Shown here: positions 55,805 to 63,903 of the stretch, piece by piece
Position numbering within the stretch: position 1 is the stretch's first letter
Layout: each line of letters starts with the position of its first letter
Assembly: GCF_001423615.1 (NCBI RefSeq)
Contig: NZ_LMOU01000001.1
Coordinates: 2,083,702-2,147,701 of the forward strand
From: Microbacterium sp. Leaf159
GTDB taxonomy: Bacteria; Actinomycetota; Actinomycetes; Actinomycetales; Microbacteriaceae
Reading direction: 5' to 3'
DNA length: 64,000 nt
Made by a program: the position numbers and the translations under genes
Notes under the pieces: generated by a model
Databases searched by the model: none
What the model saw: only the letters and a program-made list of their open reading frames with translations
What the model was told of the DNA's origin: nothing

Positions 55805-57322
55805 TCACCAGGGGCTGGGCTCGTAGTCCTTCAGGAAGACACCGTGGATGTCGTCGCCCGCCTCGCCGCGCACGATCGGGTCGTACACGCGGGCTGCCCC
55901 GTCGACGAGATCGAGCGGGGCGTGGAAGCCCTCTTCAGCCAGGCGCACCTTCGTGTAGTGGGGGCGCTCGTCGGTGATCCAGCCGGTGTCTACCGCGGTC
56001 ATCAGGATGCCGTCGGTCTCGAGCATCTCTCCCGCACTCGTGCGCGTCAGCATGTTGAGCGCGGCCTTCGCCATATTGGTGTGCGGGTGACCGGGGCCCT
56101 TGTAGCGACGGGAGAACTGACCCTCCATGGCCGAGACATTCACCACGTACTTGCGATGCGATGACGATGCGGCCATCGACGCACGCAGGCGGCTGATCAG
56201 CAGGAACGGCGCCGTCGTGTTCGCGAGCTGCACCTCGAGCATCTCGAGCGGATCGACCTGATCGATCGACTGCACCCAGCTGTTCGTGCGGTTCACGTCG
56301 GGCACGAGCCCACCGGCATCGATCGCGGTGCCGTCGGCGTGCTTCTCGAGCGACGACGATCCGGGGGCCATCGCGAGCCGCGCGAGGTCTTCGGCGGTCA
56401 GCGCCTGGCCGCCCTGCTCGGCGACGGTGCCGCCGAGGGCCGCGACCGACAGCAGCGGGTGCGCGTCGACCGACGCCTGCAGCGCCTGCGGATGCGGATC
56501 GGCGGTGTGCCCGAACGTCTCCATCTCGGGCAGCGGTCCGTCAGGGAGCGGCTGCAGTTCAGCATCCGCCAGCAGAGAGTATGAGCCGGGCGAACGACGC
56601 ACGGTCTGCGCGGCGTTGTTGATCAGGATGTCGAGGGGGCCCTGCGCTGCGACGGAGTCGGCGAGCCCGATGACCTGGGCAGGGTCTCGCAGGTCGATGC
56701 CGACCACGCGCAGCCGGTGCAGCCAGTCGGCCGAGTCGGGCAGGGCCGAGAACCGACGCACGGCGTCGCGCGGGAAGCGCGTCGTGATCGTCGTGTGGGC
56801 GCCGTCGCGCAGCAGCCGCAGAGCGATGTGCATGCCGATCTTGGCGCGGCCTCCGGTGAGCAGCGCGCGCTTGCCGGTGAGGTCGGTGCGGGCGTTGCGC
56901 TTGCCGTGGCTGAAGCGCGCGCAGTCGGGGCAGAGCTGGTGATAGAACGCATCGACGACCGTGTACGGCTGCTTGCAGATGTAGCAGTTGCGGGGCTTCA
57001 GCAGCTCGCCGGCGATCGGGGCGTCGACGACGCTGGTCGCCAGGTCGTGGCCACGGGTCTCGTCGTCGATGCGGTCGGGGGCGCCGGTGGCGGTGCGGGC
57101 GACGACGGCCTTGTCGGCCTCGGCGATCGCATCGCGGATCTCCTTGCGGCGCACGCGCTTGACGGCCTTGAACATCGCGGCAGTCGCGTGACGCACGGCG
57201 ACGAAGTCGGGGTGCTCGTTGTCGATCGCGTGGAGTTCCGAGAGGACCCGCAGCGTGGTGGCCAGGTCTTCGGGGTCGATGCCGGCACCCAGGTCGGAGG
57301 TGGCGTCGGGTGCGTCGGTCAT
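55805..57322 (-). CDS. Zinc-ribbon-containing SDR-like protein lacking the catalytic Tyr
   Basis: A 505-aa protein starting at ATG 57322. The first 105 residues are helical. A four-Cys zinc ribbon follows (C113, C116, C131, C134), then a Rossmann SDR core with cofactor loop GGRAKIG (157-163), NNAAQTV and VNVSAMEG. The usual YxxxK reads TNMAK, so the catalytic Tyr is replaced by Thr. Near 250-320 a long insert is present. It may be a non-classical SDR or a pseudo-enzyme. It is a single gene. Confidence 0.8.
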   Translation of the reverse strand: MTDAPDATSDLGAGIDPEDLATTLRVLSELHAIDNEHPDFVAVRHATAAMFKAVKRVRRKEIRDAIAEADKAVVARTATGAPDRIDDETRGHDLATSVVDAPIAGELLKPRNCYICKQPYTVVDAFYHQLCPDCARFSHGKRNARTDLTGKRALLTGGRAKIGMHIALRLLRDGAHTTITTRFPRDAVRRFSALPDSADWLHRLRVVGIDLRDPAQVIGLADSVAAQGPLDILINNAAQTVRRSPGSYSLLADAELQPLPDGPLPEMETFGHTADPHPQALQASVDAHPLLSVAALGGTVAEQGGQALTAEDLARLAMAPGSSSLEKHADGTAIDAGGLVPDVNRTNSWVQSIDQVDPLEMLEVQLANTTAPFLLISRLRASMAASSSHRKYVVNVSAMEGQFSRRYKGPGHPHTNMAKAALNMLTRTSAGEMLETDGILMTAVDTGWITDERPHYTKVRLAEEGFHAPLDLVDGAARVYDPIVRGEAGDDIHGVFLKDYEPSPW

Positions 57323-57390
57323 TGTGCCGATTTTACGCGAGATCCCGGGGTGCGTTGCTGGGAGCCTCGGGGGTGTCATCGCCGGTCGCC

Positions 57391-57488
57391 GTTCACAACT
57401 CAGCATGCGTGGCTGGGTGCGGCGACCGGCGCCCCGGAACGGCCAGGGTCGGCACCCCGGCGCCCCGCGATCATGCTGAATCGTGAAC
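57391..57488. repeat. Inverted-repeat element, copy C
   Basis: Left end GTTCACAACTCAGCATG (57391-57407), right end CATGCTGAATCGTGAAC (57472-57488). 98 bp, between two divergent genes, so it is not simply a terminator here. Confidence 0.85.
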
Positions 57489-57531
57489 GCCGAAGGGCTG
57501 CAACGTCCCACCCCCGGCGTAGGGTCTGAAC

Positions 57532-58596
57532 ATGAGCAGCCACACCGAAACCCCCGGAGTCGTCCCGTCCTACCTGCTCGCGCGCCTGGCCGAGTCGGGC
57601 CGCTACCCCCGCGCCGCCGCCGCCGCGAGGCAGACGCTGACGGCGGGCAGACCGCCGTTCCGTGCGCGCATCGACCTGTCGATCGACGAGAACGGCGATC
57701 TGGTCGCCGAGCTGTCCGACGCGCCCAACCGCACGATCAGCGACGCGGGCAACACGCAGACGCTGCCCGGCGCGATCGTCCGCAGCGAAGACGATGAGCC
57801 CGTCGCCGACGCCTCCGTCAACGAGGCGTTCGACGGACTCGGGGCCACGTTCGAGATGCTGCTCTCGGCCTTCGGCCGCAACTCGCTGAACGACGCCGGG
57901 GCTCCGCTCGACGCCACGGTGCACTACGGGGTCGACTACGACAACGCTTTCTGGGACGGCGAGCGCATGGTCTTCGGCGACGGCGACGGCGAGGTGTTCG
58001 TGGGCTTCACCTCGTCGACCACGGTCATCGGGCACGAGCTCGCGCACGGCGTCGTGCAGTACACCGCGAACCTCGAGTACCAGGGCCAGCCCGGCGCGCT
58101 CAACGAGTCGATCGCCGACGTCTTCGGCGCTCTCACCGAGCAGTTCCTCCTCGAGCAGAGTGCGGCCGATGCGACGTGGCTCATCGGTGCCGAGATCTTC
58201 ACCGATGCGGTGCAGGGCAAGGCGCTGCGGTCGATGATCGAGCCGGGCACCGCCTATGACGACGACGAGCTGGGCAAAGATCCGCAGCCCGCCCACATGA
58301 GCGGATTCGTGCGCACGACCGAGGACAACGGCGGGGTGCACATCAACTCCGGCATCCCGAACCGCGCGTTCGCGCTGTTCGCGATCGACCTCGGCGGCAA
58401 CGCCTGGGAGGCCGCGGGCACCGTCTGGTATCGGGCACTCACCGGGGGGCTGTCGAGCACCGCGAGCTTCACCGAGTTCGCCGACGCGACGGTCGCCGCG
58501 GCATCCGCGATCGACGATGCCACGGGCGCCGCCGCTCGACGTGCGTGGACGACCGTGGGAGTCTATGGAGATGAGCGAGTCCCCTCCACCGACTGA
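57532..58596 (+). CDS. Protealysin-like M4 metalloprotease
   Basis: A 354-aa thermolysin-family enzyme. Zn ligands are H168, H172 (HELAH) and E192 (NESIAD), and the catalytic His is H270 (NGGVHIN). No signal peptide is present. The short N-terminal pro-part with VVPSYLLARLAES resembles the PPYIL motif of protealysin precursors, unlike the long propeptides of secreted thermolysins. Protealysin-type enzymes act inside or leak from the cell and are linked to host interaction. The next gene is a probable inhibitor. Confidence 0.92.
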   Translation: MSSHTETPGVVPSYLLARLAESGRYPRAAAAARQTLTAGRPPFRARIDLSIDENGDLVAELSDAPNRTISDAGNTQTLPGAIVRSEDDEPVADASVNEAFDGLGATFEMLLSAFGRNSLNDAGAPLDATVHYGVDYDNAFWDGERMVFGDGDGEVFVGFTSSTTVIGHELAHGVVQYTANLEYQGQPGALNESIADVFGALTEQFLLEQSAADATWLIGAEIFTDAVQGKALRSMIEPGTAYDDDELGKDPQPAHMSGFVRTTEDNGGVHINSGIPNRAFALFAIDLGGNAWEAAGTVWYRALTGGLSSTASFTEFADATVAAASAIDDATGAAARRAWTTVGVYGDERVPSTD

Positions 58597-58876
58597 CGCG
58601 CAGGTCGTCATCGCGGTGGTGCGCACGGGCGGCATCGCCGGCATCCGTCGTCAATGGCGCGTCGAACCGGATCCGGCCGAGTCCCTCGACTGGATCGCCA
58701 TGATCGAGAGCTGCCCGTGGGATGCCGATGCGGATGACGCCACGGGAGCCGACCGGTTCGTGTGGCTGATCCGCGTGCGCACCCCATCAGAGAAGCGCGA
58801 ACGGGAGCTGCCCGACTCCGAACTCGCCGGCCCCTGGCGGCAGCTCGTCGACGCCGTGCGCGCGGCATCCGACTAG
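58565..58876 (+). CDS. Emfourin-type protease inhibitor (probable)
   Basis: A 103-aa protein overlapping the protease end by 32 bp, so the two are translationally linked. ATG 58565 has GGGAG 3 bp upstream; ATG 58571 is an alternative. The sequence pattern (AQVVIAVVRTGGIAGIRRQWRVEP) resembles emfourin, the small inhibitor encoded next to protealysin-like genes. It would protect the cytoplasm from the protease. The assignment rests on order, size and this pattern, not on a database match. Confidence 0.7.
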   Translation: MEMSESPPPTDAQVVIAVVRTGGIAGIRRQWRVEPDPAESLDWIAMIESCPWDADADDATGADRFVWLIRVRTPSEKRERELPDSELAGPWRQLVDAVRAASD

Positions 58877-58960
58877 AGAGCCCCGCCCTTGGGCGAGGCG
58901 AGCACGACGAATCGCCGCCATCGCGCAGGATGGGACGACGACGACACGAGGGAGAACACC

Positions 58961-59299
58961 ATGCCGACGAGCGAAGAGGCCACACGCCTGCTGCAGTTGT
59001 CACGTGATGCGTACGACCGAGGCGATTCGGTGCTGCACCTGCAGGCCGAGGTCAGCCGTCTCACCGGCCAGCCCTCGTCATGGGGCTCGTCAGAGAACGA
59101 CTTCATGAGCGATGACCACGTCGGGTACTTCCTCAGTGAGGTCGAACGCATCGGCTGGCGCCTCGAGCAGACCGGCTACACCTTCGTGGAGTCGGGTGCG
59201 ACGACCTCGGCGCGCATGCTGAGCACCGGAACCGGAGTCGTCAACCACGGCCACGTCGCGGGCTACTTCACCTTCCGTCGCATCACCCCGTCGGCCTGA
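58961..59299 (+). CDS. Small hypothetical protein
   Basis: A 112-aa protein from ATG 58961 with GAGGGAG upstream. It starts PTSEEATRLLQLSRDAYDRGDSVLHLQAEVSRLTG, a helical block, and ends in a beta-rich section (HGHVAGYFTFRRI). No signal peptide and no membrane helix. I do not recognise a family. Same strand as the protease pair but 84 bp downstream. Confidence 0.65.
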   Translation: MPTSEEATRLLQLSRDAYDRGDSVLHLQAEVSRLTGQPSSWGSSENDFMSDDHVGYFLSEVERIGWRLEQTGYTFVESGATTSARMLSTGTGVVNHGHVAGYFTFRRITPSA

Positions 59300-59350
59300 A
59301 CCGATCCATCCGGTGTGAATCCGGCGCCCCCACCGACAGGCGGGAGCAGA

Positions 59351-59596
59351 ATGGGACCCATGGGACTTTTCCAGCAGCGCTCCGACGAAGAAGAGAACCA
59401 GTGGACTCTGCCCTCGGAGCCCCTCGAACGCTCGGAGTCCGAGGTGCTCGACGAGGCACCCTCCGTGGATCCGCTGTCGCTCGGTCTGGGCCTGGGCCCC
59501 GGCGCCTCCGTGAGCTCGGTCGCCTTCCCCGTGGCACCGCCCGCACCGGAGGCGTTCTCGATCGAGAACCGCGAACCGGATGACAGCGACGACTGA
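59351..59596 (+). CDS. Small acidic hypothetical protein
   Basis: An 81-aa protein from ATG 59351 (GGGAG ribosome site); ATG 59360 is the alternative. It is low-complexity and acidic (DEEEN near the N-terminus, REPDDSDD at the end) with a Pro/Ala/Val-rich middle. Its end overlaps the next gene by 17 bp. Probably disordered; function unknown. Confidence 0.55.
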   Translation: MGPMGLFQQRSDEEENQWTLPSEPLERSESEVLDEAPSVDPLSLGLGLGPGASVSSVAFPVAPPAPEAFSIENREPDDSDD

Positions 59597-60260
59597 CACC
59601 CTGCTGGCGGCGTTGCCCGCGGACGCCACGCATCACGACGCCGAGCGCCTGCTCCGCGACGAGGGGTGGGAGCCGTGCGGCGCCGGCGACTGGGCGATTG
59701 CTCTGCAGTCGCCCGACGGTCTCCGGGTCGCACGGATCAGTCCGTTCGATCCCGTCGGCCCCTACACCGCGGCCCTCTATCGCCAGGCGGCGCAGACCCG
59801 GCTCGTGCCCGAGCTGTTCACCCATCGACAGCTCGAAGGCGGCGGCGACCTGATGATCATGGAGCGCCTGCATCCCGCGGATGAGCAGGATGCGTCTCGC
59901 TTCCTCTGCACGATCGAGTCCGGCGAATCCGCCGTGTCGGACCTCGTCGACGTCGTGCGCCGCGTCCACGCCCGCGCCCTCGCCGAACTCCCCTGGTGCG
60001 GCCCTCTCGACGAGAACCCCGCGAACGTGATGAGTCGCGACGACGGCACTCTCGTGCTGATCGATCCGTACTTCGCCGATGGGCCGGCTCTGTATGCGGC
60101 AGCCGGATCCGACCCCGATTCCGTGGCGGCGCGCATCCCGATGGATCAGCGCCGCTACATGACCGAGATCCCGCTCGCGTACTCCGGGCCATGGCCGGAG
60201 GAGTCGCGCGAGGAGATGCGTCGGGGACTCGCCGCCGCGGACGCGCGCCGAGCCGGGTGA
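59580..60260 (+). CDS. Kinase-fold (phosphotransferase-like) protein
   Basis: A 226-aa protein with traces of the protein-kinase/APH fold: D144-E-N-P-A-N149 fits the catalytic loop (D-x4-N) and D162 (LVLIDPYF) the metal-binding Asp. The N-lobe shows VARIS at the position of the ATP-binding VAIK, with Arg instead of Lys. Much shorter than standard kinases. The substrate could be a small molecule or a protein, or the protein may be inactive. It overlaps the preceding acidic-protein gene by 17 bp. Confidence 0.6.
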   Translation: MTATTDTLLAALPADATHHDAERLLRDEGWEPCGAGDWAIALQSPDGLRVARISPFDPVGPYTAALYRQAAQTRLVPELFTHRQLEGGGDLMIMERLHPADEQDASRFLCTIESGESAVSDLVDVVRRVHARALAELPWCGPLDENPANVMSRDDGTLVLIDPYFADGPALYAAAGSDPDSVAARIPMDQRRYMTEIPLAYSGPWPEESREEMRRGLAAADARRAG

Positions 60261-60303
60261 CCGCCGCGCGGGCGGTGTCGCCCGTCGCGGCTACGGTTGA
60301 GGG

Positions 60304-61041
60304 ATGACGATCACCGCCGCCGCAGACGGCTCCGCCCTGGGCAATCCCGGCCCCAACGGCTGGGCCTGGTACATCGACGACGACAACTGGGCAGCGGGCG
60401 GATCCCCGCACGGCACCAACAACCAGGGTGAGCTGCGGGCCGTGCTCGAGCTGCTGCTGGCGACGGCGGGCATCTCCGAGAAGCTCATGATCGAGTGCGA
60501 CAGTCGCTATGTGATCGATTCGGTGACCAAGTGGATGCCGGGATGGAAGCGCAAGGGGTGGCGCAAGTCCGACGGCGGGCCGGTGCTGAACCGCGACCTG
60601 CTCGAGGGCATCGACGAGGCGATCCGCGGGCGTGACGTCGAGTTCTCGTGGGTCAAGGGCCACGCCGGCCACCCTCTCAACGAAGCGGCCGATGAGCGCG
60701 CGAACGCCGCGGCCAAGGCCTACCAGGCGAAGCAGGAGCCTCGCCGAGGACCCGGATTCACACTGGCGACGGATGCCGGCGCAGCCGCAGCAGCATCCGC
60801 CCCGATCGCCGCCGCGGCCACGCGCGCGGAGGATTCTCCCGCTGCGTCCCCGACCGTCGCGACGGCGATCGCCGAGCCGCTGTGGGCCGAGCCGTCCGAC
60901 CTGCTCGACAACCTCTACGCCCCGGTCGACGACCCGATCGAGGTGCGGCTGGCACTCTCGAGCGACGAGCACGCGCGCCTGCGCGACCGTGCCGAGGCGC
61001 AGGGCATCACGCTCGAAGAGGCGCTCCGCCGCCTGATCTGA
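60304..61041 (+). CDS. rnhA: Ribonuclease HI with C-terminal extension
   Basis: A 245-aa protein. The RNase HI domain (about 1-142) has the DEDD set D8 (ADGSALGNPGP), E43 (NNQGEL), D66 (ECDSRY), D130 (EAADERAN), with H120 (VKGHAGH). It cleaves RNA in RNA-DNA hybrids. A disordered Ala-rich linker (about 143-205) follows, then residues about 210-245 (EVRLALSSDEHARLRDRAEAQ and GITLEEALRRLI), which look like a ribbon-helix-helix domain. The length is about 90 aa more than E. coli RNase HI. Confidence 0.9.
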   Translation: MTITAAADGSALGNPGPNGWAWYIDDDNWAAGGSPHGTNNQGELRAVLELLLATAGISEKLMIECDSRYVIDSVTKWMPGWKRKGWRKSDGGPVLNRDLLEGIDEAIRGRDVEFSWVKGHAGHPLNEAADERANAAAKAYQAKQEPRRGPGFTLATDAGAAAAASAPIAAAATRAEDSPAASPTVATAIAEPLWAEPSDLLDNLYAPVDDPIEVRLALSSDEHARLRDRAEAQGITLEEALRRLI

Positions 61042-61079
61042 CGCGTCTCGACCCCGGCGACCCCGCGTACACTCGCACC

Positions 61080-61499
61080 ATGTCGAAGAAGAATGTCGCA
61101 CGCACCGTCGGTCGGATCTTCCTCGGTTCCTTCCTCGTCTTCGCCGGCGTCTCGCATCTGACGTTCGCGCGCGAGGAGTTCCAGGCGCAGGTGCCGGACT
61201 GGGTTCCGCTGGATCCTGACGTGACCGTGCTCGCCTCCGGTGTCGTCGAGGTCGGACTCGGCGCCGCTCTGCTCGTCGCACGCAAGCGCCGCGGGCTGGT
61301 CGGTGTGCTCGCGGCGCTGTTCTTCGTCGCCGTCTTCCCCGGCAACATCGCGCAGTGGGCGGAGCACCGTGACGCCTTCGGCCTCGACACCGACATGAAG
61401 CGCTTCGTCCGGCTCTTCTTCCAGCCGGTGCTCATCGCCCTGTCGATCTGGTCGACGCGCACTCCGCGTCGCACATCCGCGGGCTCGTCCGACTCGTAG
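61080..61499 (+). CDS. DoxX-family membrane protein
   Basis: A 139-aa protein with four predicted helices. It follows the DoxX-like pattern GRIFLGSFLVFAGVSHLTFAREEFQAQVP (helix 1 plus loop), ASGVVEVGLGAALLV and AVFPGNIAQW. DoxX-like proteins are linked to membrane redox or thiol stress in actinobacteria; the exact role is uncertain. It starts at ATG 61080. Confidence 0.85.
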   Translation: MSKKNVARTVGRIFLGSFLVFAGVSHLTFAREEFQAQVPDWVPLDPDVTVLASGVVEVGLGAALLVARKRRGLVGVLAALFFVAVFPGNIAQWAEHRDAFGLDTDMKRFVRLFFQPVLIALSIWSTRTPRRTSAGSSDS

Positions 61500-61578
61500 C
61501 CACGGGCGCGGTGCAGGGCCGACCCCCTCACGCCTGACCTGCCCGTGCGTGGCCACTTTCGCACCGGAAACCGGCGGA

Positions 61579-61638
61579 TGCCGTGCACTATTGACCCCGC
61601 AACGGAGCCGGGATGCGTTGTTGACCCCGCATCCCGGC
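61579..61638. repeat. TTGACCCCGC repeats with hairpin
   Basis: Two TTGACCCCGCA motifs begin at about 61591 and 61621. A perfect 11-bp stem (61607-61617 with 61628-61638) lies between convergent genes, so it probably terminates both. The motif resembles the CTGACCCCGC repeats at 38.3-38.7 kb. Confidence 0.7.
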
Positions 61639-61657
61639 ACCGCAACGGTCGTGAACG

Positions 61658-62635
61658 TCAGACCGCGAGCAGCTCCCGCTCGAGACGGTCGTACGACGTC
61701 TCCATGCCGTCGGCCATGCCGGTGGCGAGGATCATGTCGCGCGTCTCCTTGTCGGGGTACTCGATCAGCAGGGTGATCAGCGTCGCGCCGTCCTCCTCGT
61801 AGAGGTTCAGGTCGTTCAGCGTCTCGACCGGCATCCCGACCATCCGCTCGGTCTGCACCGACCGGCGAGGAGCATCGATCAGCAGCGCCTCCCCCTCGAA
61901 GCCGAACGCCTGCCCCTCGGTGTCGCCGACCGGCGCCCACGAGTTGCGGTACGTCTGGCCGACTTCGGTGGCGACGACACACTCGGTCATCTCCCATCCG
62001 TCGGGTCCGAGCAGCCACTGCTTCATGAGCTCGGGCTCGTTGTGCGCACGCCAGACCAGTTCGCGCGGTCCCTCGACGAGGCGCGTGATGCGCACGTGCA
62101 CGTCGTCGAGCAGCTCGACCCGCGTGCCCTTGCCCTGCGCGTAGTCGCGGAGATCCTGCAGCACGGCGTCGAGCTGGCTCATCGCGAGCTTCAGACCCTC
62201 GATCTGGCCCATCTCGACGACCTGCTCGATCGCCTCGACCGAGTCGAAGTGACTGGTCGTGATCATGCGGGTGCCGGCGGCGGTGGACTCGAAGGCGAAC
62301 GACATCCGCTGCGCCGGAAAGCCGTCGAGAGGGTTGCCCTCATCGTCGACGAACGAGTCGAGCACCTCGAAGCTGCGGGGCGCATCGATCGAGAGGAACT
62401 CCCACGAACCGGACGACCTCTCGCCGCGGGGGCCGTTCATCGAATACTGCGCGCGACCGCCGACAGTGTGGTCCCAGGCGGTGAAGGTCGCCGGCCATCC
62501 GGGAGGACCCCAGAAGCGCTCGAGCTGGCGCGGGTCGCTGTAGGCGGCCCAGACCCGCTCGATCGGCGCCGCGAAATCGGCGACGACGGTCATGGTGAGG
62601 TTGTCGGCATCGGTGGTGACATCCGTGACGGGCAT
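61658..62635 (-). CDS. Two-domain AHSA1/SRPBCC protein
   Basis: A 325-aa protein from ATG 62635, with two AHSA1 domains in tandem. The first is about residues 12-165 (FAAPIERVWAAYSDPRQLERFWGP), the second about 170-320 (VEGPRELVWRAHNEPELMKQWLLGPDGWEM). Each has the family W and START-fold pattern. AHSA1-like proteins bind hydrophobic ligands; they usually sit with an ArsR regulator, as here (1-bp gap). The function is unknown. Confidence 0.87.
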   Translation of the reverse strand: MPVTDVTTDADNLTMTVVADFAAPIERVWAAYSDPRQLERFWGPPGWPATFTAWDHTVGGRAQYSMNGPRGERSSGSWEFLSIDAPRSFEVLDSFVDDEGNPLDGFPAQRMSFAFESTAAGTRMITTSHFDSVEAIEQVVEMGQIEGLKLAMSQLDAVLQDLRDYAQGKGTRVELLDDVHVRITRLVEGPRELVWRAHNEPELMKQWLLGPDGWEMTECVVATEVGQTYRNSWAPVGDTEGQAFGFEGEALLIDAPRRSVQTERMVGMPVETLNDLNLYEEDGATLITLLIEYPDKETRDMILATGMADGMETSYDRLERELLAV

Positions 62636-62636
62636 G

Positions 62637-63035
62637 TCAGTCTCCTTCTTCGGTTCGTGAATCATCGGTGGTGTCGGTGGTGGTGTCGGATGCGGATGCC
62701 GGCGGCTCGGCCAGCAACTCGTCGAGTCGGGCGACGCGCGACCGCCACAGCTCTTCGTATCGGGCGAGAAGCGCCCTGGCGCGGGCGATCATCTCGGGGT
62801 TCGCGCGGACGAGCCGCTCGCGTCCCTCGGCGCGCTTGACGATGAGATCCGCCGCTTCGAGCACGGCAACGTGCTTCTGCACCGCGGCGAACGACATCTC
62901 GTATTCGGAGGCGAGGGTCGAGACGGACTGCTCCCGCTCGATCGTCCGGCGCAGGATGTCGCGCCGGGTCGACGTCGCCAATGCGTGGAACACACGGTCG
63001 ACCTCCGCTTCGCTCAGTTCTCTTTGTGCAACCAT
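62637..63035 (-). CDS. ArsR-family transcriptional regulator
   Basis: A 132-aa winged-helix regulator with the HTH at about residues 35-65 (VSTLASEYEMSFAAVQKHVAVLEAADL). No Cys is present, so the metal-sensing motif ELCVCD is absent; this is the non-metal ArsR group found with AHSA1 proteins. It probably represses its own operon. The 3' tail is Thr/Asp-rich. Its stop is 1 bp before the AHSA1 gene. Confidence 0.9.
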   Translation of the reverse strand: MVAQRELSEAEVDRVFHALATSTRRDILRRTIEREQSVSTLASEYEMSFAAVQKHVAVLEAADLIVKRAEGRERLVRANPEMIARARALLARYEELWRSRVARLDELLAEPPASASDTTTDTTDDSRTEEGD

Positions 63036-63163
63036 TTGGTTGTACGTTATGCCTGGGTGGGGCGGATGTCAAGAGGTCGTCGGATTCACCTGCCGCCGGT
63101 TCCGCGCAGGCGCGCAGGAAGACGCCCGGACACCGTCGGGGCGCGACCGAGGGGGCAGCCTGC

Positions 63164-63880
63164 TCAGGAGTTGCTGCTGGAGTTCGACGAACGGTCAGGC
63201 AGATACGGTTCGATCGCGGCCGCGAGCTTCGCCGGGGTCATCGACTGCAGCCAGATCCGCCCGGGGCCGTGGATCTCGGCGAGGAACAGCGAGTCGCCGA
63301 AGAACTTGTTCTTGATGCCCTTGACCGAGGTGAACTGCAGATCCATCTGCGACTCGAACATGGCGAGGTGACCGGGATGGATGAGCAGCGATTGGCCGGC
63401 CGCGAGTTCATACTCGGTGATCTCTCCCGCCAATTGCACCCAGGCCGTGCCGTTTCCCGCCAGCTTCTGGAACACGACTCCCGCCCCGCCGAAGATCCCG
63501 ACTCCGAGCTTCTTCTGCAGGCCCACCGACACCTCGACGCCGGTCGTGCTCGCCGAGTACGAGCCCTGCTGCACCATGAAGGAATCCGCCGGATCGATGT
63601 CGAGCTGCCGGATGGTGCCGGGCAGCTGCGCAGCGAAAGCCACCAGACCACCCTGCGCGGGAGCCGTGTACTCCGTGAGGAACAGCTGCGCACCGCCGAG
63701 CACGCGCTTCAACCCGCTGAGGAACCCGCCCTGCCCGCCCGTGCCGTGCACGGTCGAGGTGTTCAGCTCGAACCCGGGCGACATCCAGGCGACGTCACCG
63801 CCCTCGGCGACGATCTTCTCCCCCGCTTCGAGAGTGACCTCGAGGATCGGCATGGTCGTACCCGCGATAGTCGACTTCAT
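63164..63880 (-). CDS. AIM24-family protein
   Basis: A 238-aa protein from ATG 63880. It has the TRAP-like beta-fold of the AIM24/TIGR00266 family: AGEKIVAEGGDVAWMSPGFELNTST, GGAQLFLTEYTAPAQGGLVAFA and FFGDSLFLAEIHGPGRIWLQSM are typical. The bacterial role is not defined; in yeast AIM24 supports mitochondrial inner-membrane architecture. The C-terminus is Ser/Asn-rich. An ATG 17 codons further upstream is less likely. Confidence 0.88.
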   Translation of the reverse strand: MKSTIAGTTMPILEVTLEAGEKIVAEGGDVAWMSPGFELNTSTVHGTGGQGGFLSGLKRVLGGAQLFLTEYTAPAQGGLVAFAAQLPGTIRQLDIDPADSFMVQQGSYSASTTGVEVSVGLQKKLGVGIFGGAGVVFQKLAGNGTAWVQLAGEITEYELAAGQSLLIHPGHLAMFESQMDLQFTSVKGIKNKFFGDSLFLAEIHGPGRIWLQSMTPAKLAAAIEPYLPDRSSNSSSNS

Positions 63881-63903
63881 GCGTCCCAACCTAGAGGCGC
63901 AGT

